From: Halocafeteria seosinensis
Lineage: Eukaryota; Sar; Bigyra; Bicosoecida
Direction of reading: 5' to 3'
Length of the DNA stretch: 59,844 bases
NCBI GenBank assembly: GCA_001687465.1
Contig: LVLI01000324.1
Location: forward strand, 1 to 59,844
The position numbers and the translations under genes were made by a program. Of this stretch, positions 1 through 11,900 are shown one piece after another. The notes under the pieces were generated by a model. The model saw only the letters and a list, made by a program, of their open reading frames with translations, was not told the DNA's origin and did no database searches. Each line of letters starts with the position of its first letter. Within the stretch, counting starts at the first letter, position 1.

Positions 1-66
1 ATCCAAGTATTTATTACAGCGATTGGTTTTGTCTATTGGCGATGAAGGATGCATGTGAGCCCAGCC

Positions 67-1584
67 CTAACTTTCATGTGAGTCCTGCTGTTCATCCACT
101 GAATTCCCGTCTGGATCTGCAGTAGTTGGGACTTCAGTGTTATCTTTTTCAGATTTAGCTTGATTGTCAGCACCGAAAACGTCCTGAGCTTCGGTATCAG
201 TGTTCAGGGATGCTAGTTTTTCTTTGAGCCGGCTAATCTGAGCGCGGTTCGATTTTACCTCCTCTTGTAAATTTCGGCTCAGCTTGGAAAGACGTTCCTT
301 CTGCGTCGTGGCCGTGGATAGTTGCTGTTTCATAGTAGTTCGCTCCTCGTAATACTGAAGAAGCGTCAAGTCAGTTTCTTGTGTCTTTTTCTGTAATTCT
401 TTCTCTTTCTTCTCACTTGCAGTCAGACGCTCTTGGAGTTTCTTAACCATGTCCCGATATGAGCCCAGCTGTTCATTCGATTGCTGTACTAAATCTTGCA
501 TTTCACCCATTTTCTTTTCTCGTGCTTGTTTCTCCTCTTCGTATTGCTTCTCTCGTTCTTCTACTTGTTTGAAAAAACTATTATACTTCTCCATCTGATA
601 CATAGAGGACAAAAAGCATATCCCCCCGGCTTGGGATCACATCTACACGAGGAGACACATACCATCTCCTTCAGTGAGTCTATATTCTTTTGGTAATCTT
701 CTAGTTGTGAGTCCTTTTGCTGTAGTTCCAGTGAATGCAAATTTTTCAATTTTTCGCAGTAGTCATTCATAGTCTTCAGTTGCTCGCGAAGTCTGAACAG
801 AAAAATCAAGATCAATAATAACAATTCAAACAACACGAGCGTATAGACACAGAACGCACTTTTCATTTTCCTCTTCTAGCTTTTTATTCTGCTCTGAAGT
901 AGAATTAATTTGCTCCTGGATTTCCTCGATTGAGTTTCCGAACTTCTCAGTCATTTCTTTATGTTGCTCCAGGTTTTTCTTCTGCTCTTCGGAGTGCTTT
1001 TCCTGCAGGTCAGTTCAGCCAGCGCCACCAAAGTTAATGAGTACGGCGACAGTCGAATAATGAAATAGCATCCATGCGCACCATAATCTCTTTTCTGTCC
1101 TCCTGTAAACGCTTGCAGAGTGCTTCCAATTTGGACTTCATCTCCTTCGTGTTGTTGAGTTCCGACCGTACTGTGTTTGAAATCATACATACTTACGTCA
1201 GGTGGTTGTAGACATCTGCCCATGCCAAGAAGGAACCTTACGATCGTCATTTTCCTTGGTCAGTGCGTTGTTTTTCCTCTGTAGCACTGCTTTCTCATGC
1301 TCACTCTTATGATGCTTCTTCGTCTGCGGTAAACGCATACATTAAGTCGTTAAGGCAACATCCACTCCCGGTATCTCGTTGTTTTGTACCTCTTCTGAGC
1401 ATTTTTCTTTCCATTGATCGACTTGCTGCTGCAATTTCGTCATTTTGTCAGTCTTGCCCTTCTTCTGACCTCCTCCACCGCCGCTTCCACTGGTTGTATT
1501 GGAAGCAGGAGTTTGCTCCTTGTTGGCTGATCCAGTTTCAGCCTCCGAGGAGGAGGTAGGAGTCGTGTTAGTTGTCTCTTCCAT
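67..1584 (-). CDS. TXLN: Taxilin-like coiled-coil protein
   Basis: Six exons join in frame: 1584-1390, 1323-1242, 1170-1082, 1002-860, 792-663 and 594-67, giving 388 residues. Each junction has GT...AG ends and the introns are 66-79 nt. The N-terminal ~50 residues are Ser/Thr/Gly-rich and probably disordered; the rest is almost continuous coiled coil. Family-like stretches are KSKLEALCKRLQ (exon 3), LREQLK (exon 5) and KLSRNLQEE near the C-terminus, which resemble the conserved taxilin core. Taxilins bind syntaxins and the nascent-polypeptide-associated complex in vesicle traffic; that role is family knowledge, not visible here. The start at 1584 is the first ATG of the acidic/Ser-rich leader; the upstream in-frame codons look like promoter. 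Another coiled-coil family is possible, but the motif order favours taxilin. Confidence 0.8.
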
Positions 1585-1836
1585 GGTTGTGCCTACGACA
1601 AGAAAAACTACAGTAACAATACAATACAAGCGGTCAAACCATTCACAATTTATTTCACATAAAGAAGAGGCTTTAAAACGGGAGCTTGACTCTATTGGGA
1701 CGTGGGTTTGAATTTCACAGACTGGAGAATCCGGGCCACCGTGGGACGAACCAAGAATTACAGAGTCGAAACGACAGAGAAGGTTTTATTGTTTTGATAA
1801 AAAAAGAGAAAGAGCCCATGCAAAGTAATGAACTAT
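1585..1836. other. Intergenic: taxilin promoter side and PKG 3' side
   Basis: This 252-bp gap separates two genes on the minus strand. I see no further gene or strong motif in it. Confidence 0.5.
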
Positions 1837-4518
1837 CTAAAAACCATCGCACCAGGACATGTCACGCTCAGCCAGGAATTCGTCATCATCTTCTCCACTG
1901 TCTTCATCATCAAACTCTTCAAAATGTTGCACATCGTCCTCGCTCTCCAGTTCTGGTACCCACGGAGCAGGAAGTTCTTTCGACATCAACTTTCGCCAGT
2001 TGAGAGTCGAGAACCATGGATGCTCCGCAATCTCACGGGGGCCCTTTCTTCGGCATCCAAGTCGATTCACAACATCGCTCTGTAGTAACTGAGACACTAG
2101 GTCCTTTGCTTGTTCGTCGGTCACTTCGTCTGGCCAGTCATAGCGACCCTTCAAAATGGCTCTGTAAATGGCCATTTGGTCACCATCTTCATCTGCAAAT
2201 GGACTCTCACCCGCTAGCATCTCAAATATAAGAATACCTAAAGCCCACCAATCAACCGCTAAACGATAACCATTGCCTAGAACCATTTCAGGCGCAAAAT
2301 AATCAGGCGTCCCACACAGTGTGTACGTTCTGTCCGGTACATGCTTCGCAAATCCGAAGTCGACGATGCGAATGTACCCTTTCGTATCCAGTAAGAGGTT
2401 TTCCGGTTTCAAATCACGATACACAATGCACTTTTCATGCAGGTGAGCAATTCCCGCAAAAACACAGCCACTATAAAACTTCGTGCTTTCGGAATCCAGG
2501 AGACCCACAGTGTCAAGATAGTTGAACAATTCCCCGCCCTGAACAAGTTCCAGGAGCATGTACAGACGTTTGTCGTCCATATAAGTATTGTATAAATGCA
2601 GGAGGAACGGATGCCTTATAGCGGCCATAACAGCCTTCTCATACACAACATTCCGCTGCTGCTTCAGCTTCATGACCTTTGCTTTCCGTAACACCTTCAA
2701 GGCATATAGTGCGCCTGACTTGGTATGCCTAACCATGTACACCCGTCCAAAGGTGCCGATACCAAGTATGTGCAACTTCTCAAGGTCATTGAAGTCAATG
2801 TCAGGACGTTCCACTTCACCAACCTGCAGCAAATAGTCTAGTTCACCTGATCTCACTTCATCCTCTCCTTGATACACATCACCGCTGTCTCTTCTATGTA
2901 TCGAGCTAGTCCTGGTCCGCGTACGCTGACTACGGGGAGTGCTGCTTTCTTGAGCTGTGCTCGGACGACTGTGTAAACCTGCTGATTCTAGAATAGCGGG
3001 GGGAAGTCTCAACAAATAAGAGGAGGGGCTGCCTACAATTTTGTCGAACATTGCACGACTCAATGTTAAGCAGGTAACTGTGTCACTAGACCCAACTATG
3101 GTAGTCTCTCGGGCATCGTCAGACAGAAGTTGCCTCTCTCCAAAGTAGTCCCCCGACTCCAGGGTCGATTGAACCTCGTTGTCTTGTACGACATCAGCCT
3201 TTCCTTCGCGAATAATCATAAAACTATTTAGGGTCGTCATGTTTTCTTCAGATGCGCTTGGTTTCTCATCTTTAATTGCCAGTTTGTCGCCCTTGTGGAA
3301 ACTCTTTGTTTCCAGCTCCGAAGCCAGGTCTGCAGTCTCCCGGTTAGTCAGCGCCCTGAAAACAGGCACACTTCGAAGCACATTCATTGCCATATTATGG
3401 TCTAGAACATCAGACAAAGATCCTAAGAGTTGCTTAACGGCATTACGGCTAAGTTCGAAACACGTTGTGTCCGTTTCAGCAATAACATTAGCTGCTCGCG
3501 CTTCATGCAATACTAAAGCGCGTTCGCCTACACAGGCTCCGGGGCCAAGCACTACATCCGAGGTCCTTGCACCAGAACCTATATCTGTACATCTAACAGA
3601 CCCGTCTCTGATGAAAAGCATAAAATCTCCAGGATCACCTTTCCGAATGATCGTTTCGCCCGCCTGGTAGAAACGTTCCTTTGCAGCCATGGCAACTTTC
3701 GAGATCTGGGATATCGTCAAATCCTGTAACAATGGGCTTTGCTGCAGTGCCTTCTTGATCTCTGCCAAATTTCGGTCTGCAGCAGAGGCAACAACCCGAC
3801 GAAATATACCCCTATTTAAATGCCATACTGAAGCCTTGTCTCGATTGGTTTTGTCCCCTTTGTCACACACAATTGTTCTGTATACCATGATATCTTGCAT
3901 GAGTGCAAGTTCTCCGTAGCAGTCACCTCGTTTCAGTGTGCGCAAGGAGCCTTTCTCCTCGGAGCTATCTTCCTCCTGTTCTTCAATTTCGTCTTCGACG
4001 AACACTGCATCTTCCACTTCGGCATCTTCATTTCCATTGCCGTTGCCACTTCCACCCGTCCCTTCCCCTTCACTACTTCTTTTGTATCGACGTTCTATTT
4101 CAACTTTTGAGCCTAGTAAGCTGAACTCACCGGATTCAATCACATAAAAAGTATCACCTACTTGGTGGGCCCTCACTAGGGTGTCTCCCGGTTCATATTG
4201 TTCATTCCACATGGCATCCACAACTCCTTCCAGCTCAGAGTGCGTCAAAGAACAGAAGAAAAAATGGTCAGAGAGCGTCTTCAATAGCAGTTCTCGTGCC
4301 GCTGCTGACTTGGGAATGCTTCGTACGCCACCAGGAGAGACAACATCGATTGAAGATCCGTATATAACATTCTCAACATGAGCCTTCTTCCGTCTGCTGG
4401 CGGCGGAATCCGTGGTGCTGGGCGTCGCCTCACCAGCTGGTCTTCGAACTTGTTGCTGGTATACTTGGTCTTTAGCATTCCCTCCTTCTCGCCCTTTGCT
4501 GCTCCGTACAGCAGACAT
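1837..4518 (-). CDS. cGMP-dependent-type protein kinase (PKG) with three cyclic-nucleotide domains
   Basis: A single uninterrupted exon encodes 893 residues. Three cyclic-nucleotide-binding domains come first, at about 81-255, 260-370 and 380-500. They are followed by a basic Ser/Thr-rich linker and an AGC-family kinase domain at 579-837. The kinase has the Gly loop GIGTFG (586), the ATP lysine (K608), YRDLKPEN (700), DFG (720) and the activation-loop/APE stretch GTPDYFAPE (736). The tail is acidic. Phosphate-binding cassettes 2 and 3 keep the cyclic-nucleotide arginine (R341, R470). Cassette 1 (201-216) has valine where that arginine is expected, and its domain carries an acidic, Gly-rich insertion at about 145-190. 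PKGs phosphorylate Ser/Thr once cGMP relieves autoinhibition. Multi-domain PKGs of this shape are known in alveolates and other protists. Nucleotide preference (cGMP or cAMP) cannot be settled by eye. Confidence 0.92.
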   Translation of the reverse strand: MSAVRSSKGREGGNAKDQVYQQQVRRPAGEATPSTTDSAASRRKKAHVENVIYGSSIDVVSPGGVRSIPKSAAARELLLKTLSDHFFFCSLTHSELEGVVDAMWNEQYEPGDTLVRAHQVGDTFYVIESGEFSLLGSKVEIERRYKRSSEGEGTGGSGNGNGNEDAEVEDAVFVEDEIEEQEEDSSEEKGSLRTLKRGDCYGELALMQDIMVYRTIVCDKGDKTNRDKASVWHLNRGIFRRVVASAADRNLAEIKKALQQSPLLQDLTISQISKVAMAAKERFYQAGETIIRKGDPGDFMLFIRDGSVRCTDIGSGARTSDVVLGPGACVGERALVLHEARAANVIAETDTTCFELSRNAVKQLLGSLSDVLDHNMAMNVLRSVPVFRALTNRETADLASELETKSFHKGDKLAIKDEKPSASEENMTTLNSFMIIREGKADVVQDNEVQSTLESGDYFGERQLLSDDARETTIVGSSDTVTCLTLSRAMFDKIVGSPSSYLLRLPPAILESAGLHSRPSTAQESSTPRSQRTRTRTSSIHRRDSGDVYQGEDEVRSGELDYLLQVGEVERPDIDFNDLEKLHILGIGTFGRVYMVRHTKSGALYALKVLRKAKVMKLKQQRNVVYEKAVMAAIRHPFLLHLYNTYMDDKRLYMLLELVQGGELFNYLDTVGLLDSESTKFYSGCVFAGIAHLHEKCIVYRDLKPENLLLDTKGYIRIVDFGFAKHVPDRTYTLCGTPDYFAPEMVLGNGYRLAVDWWALGILIFEMLAGESPFADEDGDQMAIYRAILKGRYDWPDEVTDEQAKDLVSQLLQSDVVNRLGCRRKGPREIAEHPWFSTLNWRKLMSKELPAPWVPELESEDDVQHFEEFDDEDSGEDDDEFLAERDMSWCDGF

Positions 4519-5908
4519 TATTTACACGGCGCTTGTTGAATGCGCGGAGCCTTTACTTGTCCTTTATTGTCCTTTGTCGTCGTCGTTGCTTTGCCGCCCT
4601 CCTTTTGCGACAGACTCAGATATTATTTACTCTTTATATACGCGTTCGTCGACCCCATGAATGGCATGTTATCAACACCATACATCAACACTCTCCCCGG
4701 GCAGCGACAGGGCGTCACGCTAAAGCGACCTTTCCGTAAAGTGAACAAAAAGAGCCAGTGGTCGAGGACGAGGACTAACTTCAAGGATACCGAGGAATTA
4801 GAAATTTGAAGGGATACGTTGGCTGAGGGAACGAAAACAAACAGTTTATCTGAGTGAACGCACGCACCGTTGAACGACTCTTCGTAAAGCTACGGTGATA
4901 GATGTGAGGCGTGAGAGAACCAATTATGTGGAAGTACACTGTAATGTGATTCGCCTGAGGATGTACAAGTACACACATAAAGAGTACCACCTGAGGAACT
5001 GAAGATGGAAGAATTTGAGAAATTTGGTAACCAGAGATTCTACGAGCTGTGGACCTTGCTCATTCCAGATCAAAGTAACTTGTCCATTACCCAAGAACCA
5101 TAGATTTCCGCTCACTTGTCGCCAATATGGAACGGTTTGTGCTATTGCCGGTAGGTAGCACCTGAAAAACACACTGTGCATACACGACGGTGAGAACCAT
5201 GTATACCAAGAGCACGCTAATTTTCAATTACAACTTGTAATACTGAAATCGTAAAGCGAACTCAGACAGGAACTCCTGTACAAGTACCAAGTGGTTGTAA
5301 CTTTTCCGCATCGTATAAGATCAGGCGAATCGCGTTTGAGGGTCCAACAAACACCAAAGCGAAATAACCTTAAAGATTCAGGACACATAAGGAGCATTTC
5401 AGGGAAGTACGTACCTCGTGCATACTGATCCAGGAATCAATGAGGACAGGAGGAGGAATCATGAGGACAGCAATCCTGAGGATCGCTCTCACCGACAGTA
5501 CACGGCAGGCGCACAGCACCTCTGATTTTCAGCTCTGCGATTTCAAAAGCGTCGAACAGCAATAAAGTAGGTTCGCACAGTGAATCACATTGTCGTTTCC
5601 GAACGATACACCTAGGAATTCCAAACCGGAAAACGCGCACTCGCCGAAAAGATTGTCGCTCCAGCAGATACTTGACGAGGTGCATGTCAAAGTTCTCCCA
5701 CTGCACATCAACTGCGGGCCATTTTTCCAATGTGTTGATGCAGATGTACCGTTAATCTGATTCTCCTTTGAATGGGTACTTTCTGTTTGACACTCTCGTT
5801 GAATTGACAGCACGGGAGTCCTCGGAGAAATTCCAAGTTGATAACGTTAGATTCCAGTGCGACGCCATACGACTGCTTACAGACGCGCACGCTTGAAGAA
5901 AAGGCACG
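4519..5908. other. 1.39-kb region between divergent PKG and myosin genes; possible unrecognised spliced gene
   Basis: No family is recognised here. Several medium minus-strand open stretches lie at about 5890-5440 and 5180-4924, with plausible GT...AG sites between them: a donor at the 5'-GTACGT near 5413 and an acceptor after the TTTTTCAG near 5162. I could not assemble one convincing protein. The region must contain the promoters of the PKG (minus) and of the giant myosin (plus). Confidence 0.3.
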
Positions 5909-8900
5909 ATGTCAACTTCGGGGGATGCACAGTCTCGTGTGCGTCGCGTGAGGAGAGGCTCCCTAAGCATTCAGAAAGCTCCACCGGACATTGCCTATGC
6001 TCGACATACATCGAGCAACTCGGGGATTCCAGCGCTGGACTCTGCGACAGCAGATGAAACTGAACACAATGCAACCACTGATACTACGAGCATCTCTCGA
6101 CCCTCTGAAACATACATGATTACTGGATCGGAATACCACATGCTTTCTCGCAGATACCCGAAAGCAGAATGGTCGTGGATCCGAGATTCGGAGCATGGCT
6201 ACGTCCTGGCACGGAAAGACAAAAATTCAACTAAAGTATCAGAGGGGAAATACTGCTTCATAGTTCAGAGCTCCGAAGAAAGGAAAACACTGACAGAATC
6301 AGAGGTGAACACAATGATCTACCGCATCACTGACGTCAAAGAACTAGATAAAAATTTTGTCGACATGGTGCAAATGGTGGAAGTGAACCCACCCATGATT
6401 CTTCACAATGTGGAGAAGCGTTTCCAAGAGGACATGATTTACACAAACATAGGTATGTTATCATTTTGGAATATCATCTGCTTGAATTAGCGAGTTTTCA
6501 CGTTTGGATTGTATTTTCTTTTGCTAAGCTCAGGCACAATTCTCGTATCAGTCAACCCGTACAAGGTAAGCTAGACCCAGAGCAAACCCCTCTTACTTCT
6601 TATCTTGACACTCCGTTGCTGTATGTTGGCAGTTTGTGGATGGACTGTATAGCATGGCCGTTATTACAGAGTACAACAAGATCCGACTGGGGGAGCCATG
6701 TGATCCTCATATCTTTGCCATTGCCAATAATGCGTACAAGGGTATCCTTGAGGACGCTCTGAGCCAAAGTCTCATTATCTCGGGGGAATCCGGGTCTGGC
6801 AAAACTGAAGCCACAAAAAAGAGTCTTCAGTACTTTGCCGCAGTGGCGGGGNCAAATGCTACAGAAATTGATCAAAGATTGCTTGCAGCCAATCCTGTCT
6901 TAGAGGCTTTCGGTAACGCGAAAACTGTGCGGAACAACAACAGCAGTCGTTTCGGAAAATGGATGGAAATTTTATTTGAAAGAAGTGGGACCATTTATGG
7001 GTGCCGCATTGTAAATTACCTGTTGGAGAAAAGCCGGGTTGTCCTTCCCGCTGTCGACGAGAGAAGCTATCACATATTCTACCATCTCTGCGCCGGCGCA
7101 GCCTCCTCCGAAAAGGCAGCGTTGCGACTTGGGCAGAGTAGTGATTATCGTTATTTGACAGCAAGTGGCTGTCTTACAATTCCCGCCGAGAGCGACGTGG
7201 ACAACTATTCAGACGTGCGCTCCGCGATGTTAGAAATCGGAATGAGCGATGAAGAGTCGTGGAAGTTGTTTGAAGTTGTTGCGGGAATTCTACACCTGGG
7301 AAATATCGACTTTGAAAGCGCAAGTCATGAATCTGGGTCTGAGGGAAGCAAAATAGCCCGGAATAGCTCCTCGCTAAGTGCCGCCGAAAATGCCAGTATG
7401 CTGATTGGAACGGATGTAAATCAGCTCGAAAACGATTTAACTTCGAAGGTGTTGACTGTCAGAGGCGACTCCACTCGTACACCTCATGGGCCGGAAAAGT
7501 CCAGCGCCAGTGTTGACGCCTTATCGAAGGCTTTATATGGCCGTCTGTTCGACTGGCTTGTCAATCGAGTCAATCAGAGTCTTCAAGGAGATCAGAAAAA
7601 TTCTAAGGAGATTTTCTGCATCGGTGTTTTGGACATCTTTGGTTTTGAAATTTTTGATGACAATAGTTTTGAGCAACTTTGTATTAACTACTGCAATGAA
7701 AAGCTTCAGCAGCATTTCAACGAGCATGTATTTAAGGCAGAGAAGCGATGCTATGAGGCAGAAGGCATTGACTATAGCGATGTGGAATTTGGTGATAACA
7801 ACGATGTTCTCGATTTGATTGAATCTCGCCAGCAGGGTCTATTACCGATGCTGGATGACGAAGTAAAGTTTCCCAGGGGAAGTGACGAGGATTATCTCAC
7901 CCGAATCACTAAAACTCATGGGAACAACCACCCTCGCTTTGTTCCTCTCGTGGCTGGAACAACGAACACGAAAACTGTCGAAACGCAAATTGATGAATCT
8001 GCTGGTAAGGCTGGCGTTAACTCCTTCGCAATCCGTCATTATGCTGGTGCCGTTGTTTATAATGTGAACAACTGGATGGAGAAAAACAAAGATGAATTAC
8101 TCTCTAATTTAAAGCACTTGATGAAGTCCAGTAATAAATCCTTTATTAGCGAAGAACTATTTGGGGATAGTTTCACTGAAGACCTGAGAAAACCAGCTCC
8201 CGCAAGCTCAGGAAAGAATAAAGTTCAGACTCAGTCTTCCCAGTTTCGTTCCCAGTTACAAGCTCTCATGGAGTCACTGAGGACCAAGACTCCGCACTAC
8301 GTTAGATGCATTAAACCAAATGGAACTAAACAACCGAATGTGTGGGATGGCGCTCTATGTTTGCAGCAACTCACCTACAGTGGTGTTTTCGAGGCTGTTC
8401 GCATACGCCAACAAGGGTTTCCTTTCCGCTTTAAATACCATATGTTCTACAGAAGGTATCATATGGTAGTCCCTATCCAGGATGAGGAATTACGTTTCTT
8501 GGAGGAAAACGATCCTAGTCGCGTTCAAAGGACCAACGAAGGCACTCTGAAACTTGTGCCTAACGTGAGACCGCACCATTCTTCGTTTTACAGAGAGATG
8601 TCGGAGATATTGGTAAAGCGATTATGTGAACACATGTCAAAACTGAATGAAGAACACTATCGATTTGGACAAACTATGGTCCTGTACAAAGCAGAGATGC
8701 ACCGGGAGCTGCAACAACGCATGCACATTCAGACTGATCATAAGTTGGACATAGTTCAGCGGTTTATGAAGACTTGCTCCTCAAGGATATATTTCCGGCA
8801 TTTGCTGGAGGCCCGGGAACAGCTGAAATCAGCAATAGCAGAACGGGAATTGGATTCGCTTAAAGGGGCTATTCAGTTTTGGCATCAAAAGGAGCGAATT

Positions 8901-11900
8901 TGCAAGAGAGAGCTCATCAAAATCAAGGAATATTATGATGCTAATGAGTTATGCGAACGACTACAGGAGGAGCACGACACTATCCAAATGTGTATTGATC
9001 TTGATGAAGCAGATCCCCTGAGTGATAGTGCTGCGGAAGGGTATGAGAATGCTCTGGAGAAGGCTGATCGCCTGGGTCTGAGCAAACAACCTGAAGTTAG
9101 GAAAATAAAGCGCAAACGAGACTGTAGAATCAAGCGCGATGCTGCTAAGGCAGACCTCTTGAAAGGGACAAAATCGTATGATCGGCAACTCATCGAGGGT
9201 GCTATTTCAGCGGTGACAGAGATTTCTGATGTATTTCCCGCTGTATTCGATAACAAGGAGGTGGATGATGCGAACAACGCTTTAGAGCAGATATCTCATG
9301 AAGAACACCATCTACAAGCGCTCAAGTCCGCCTTAACTAGTGGCCAGCCAACGTCATCAGAACTCAGTGATTTGTTGGATAAACATGCCTTCCAGATTTG
9401 TACGGATGCTTCAGAGCGCGAGATTTACCAACGTACATCGAAACTGAAACAACACGCCAAGGAAAACAGGTTAGAAACTTTGCCTGGGAGTCCAACGGAT
9501 ACCAATAGCAATAAGGTTGCCGCACGTTACCTGCTGAGTTGGACTGATGCTGCTTCCAATCTAGAATACAAGGCCGAAAGCATAGCTTCGACAAACATCC
9601 GGTACGATCACATTGAGCGACCGCTCAAGGAGCTCGGGTTGGACGAACACAGAAGCGATCCTGACAATTTAACATTGATTACTCCCGAAGGCAAAGCCAT
9701 GGTCAGGCTTGCGTATATTGTATACGCAATAAGAAAACAGTTGATAGAGCCACATCCAAGGTCTGGCACGATGTGGAAAGAGATCACGCGTAACTTCCAG
9801 CAGTTTATGGAATATGAGACGCTGCCCACGGCGTTGGTGCGGGAATGTTATGCCATTTTCAGGGTTTTGCTCGGACTGGGATGGGTATGCGCCTGTCGTT
9901 ATTTCCTCTGCGAGAGTGCAGCAACTGGTCCCCCGGGAGAAACAGATCTTGCTACTCTTGATACCGATACCCCTCAACAGCTTCAAAACATCGGAAAAGA
10001 ACTCCCAGTATTGCCGTTACCGGCATCAGCTTCCAAGTCGGTTCTTGTTCAGTCCCATGAGCTGAAGATGGCAGCGGATGCTAATAAAATTTTTCAGGAG
10101 AGTGAAGAAATGCAACGAGTATACGAGACAGTTGTTCTTATTTATAGCGTCAGAAGCGCATTGGGTAACAACGATCCTGTCTCTTTGAGAGACACCTTAA
10201 ATAACGTAGATACTGATGAGGAACTGTGTGGGTTTGCTGCTCCGGAAGTTTCCTACTGTTTTTCTGAGCTGGAACTACTGGAACTGAAAAAAGAGCTATT
10301 GGAAATCCTAAAAGAGGAAAGGGTGCAGGGCGATGTTGGCGCATTGGCTGTAGGAAGCGTAGACATACATAGGCTAGACTCAGCGATTGAGCGAGCCAGT
10401 TTGGTGGTTCAGAACCGGGAAATCCACGAGCTTGTAAGCATTGCAGTCAATCTCGTGCGCCCTTTACGACAAGCAGTAAGAGCGCAAGATTGGTCCGAAA
10501 TATGCTCCGTCGTTAACGACTACTTATCGGGGGGACAGGATGGAAGTAGTTCGAGAGCGACTGATGTGAATTCAAATCCGTCAACGGCGCTCAATCTGAT
10601 TCCAACTATTGTCCAGAAGGAGATTGGTCTCTGTGTGAGGCACGCGCATTATCGGCTAGTAACATCATTTCTTAAAGACAGCATGTCGTCAGGTGGGATT
10701 CGAGGTAAAATTGGAGACATGGACTTGTCAGAAACTAGAACCGAGCAACTCGAGAGGGCGATAGCGCGTTGTGTACAACTCGGTATGCATAAGGATAAAG
10801 CTAGAAGTTTGTACGAATCTGCATGCCATCTACTCAAAGTTAGAGAACTTGTTCTTCAGTCTCGTGTACAGGAAGCTGCTCAGGAGTCTGCCAAAGCGGT
10901 AGAAGTAAAGTGGGAGCACATTCGAGATGGTCAAGTGCAAGAGGACGCTGCTGTTACTGCCTGGCACTTGGAGGAGCCGGTATATCCACCGGCTGGGTTG
11001 GAGATGGCACATGTGTGCGCTGAAAGCGGCTATCAAGACTCTTTGGAGAACCTGAAAAAAGTTATCCTCTCAGGACGTTTGCAAGGCTCTGTGGACTCTC
11101 CTGATGTAGACTCAGTAGATACGTTTCCATTGCGACAATGTATTGAAGAGCAAGAAGACCTTATGCATCATGTCATATCGGAGGGCACAGAAGCAATGCA
11201 ATTAGTTTATACAGCTAAGGTTATTTTGAAAATCCGAGAAGCATTCCAGAATGACAGTGTTGATGATTTGTACGATGTGTTCCTTGAACTGGAGATCGAC
11301 CCTTTGGAAATTCCTGACTCGAAGAAATGCCAGCAGAATGTGCACCTTCTAGGAAGCGGGGAGATTTCTGACGCGTTGCAACGGCTGCAACATCACATCG
11401 TTGTGTCGACCATGGAGAAGCAGATGCGCAGAAGTGTGTACGGCAGCATAGAAAGTATTCAAGTTGATAAACGTTCTGTGGAAGCGCTGGAGGAAGCGTT
11501 AGAGAAGGTGGATCGGATTGGCAGTTGCTCATCGTATGCACTCGCTCTCGTTCACATGGGAAGATCCTTGCTGAATTTGAGAAGAGCTGTCTTGAATAAA
11601 GAATGGTCAAAATTACCGTCTTGTCTTGAACAGTGCACGCAGCATTACCGCGGGGCTGAGGCAGTGATTGCTTCAGGAGGACACTCGGAATACGAAAGTG
11701 TTTCGGGCAATGTATCCGATGGAGAGAAGGAACGACTGCTAAGAAGGTATCCAAAGGCTTCTGCTGCGATCCGGAGGTCAATAGCGTCTTTAGTTGGCGA
11801 AGAAGTGCAACTCGTCCAGACGTTTCAGAGCATTAACAGTTTTATTGAACAATGCACATGTGCGTTACAGACTGGAAGTGTTGCGGGCCGCCCTGGTAAT

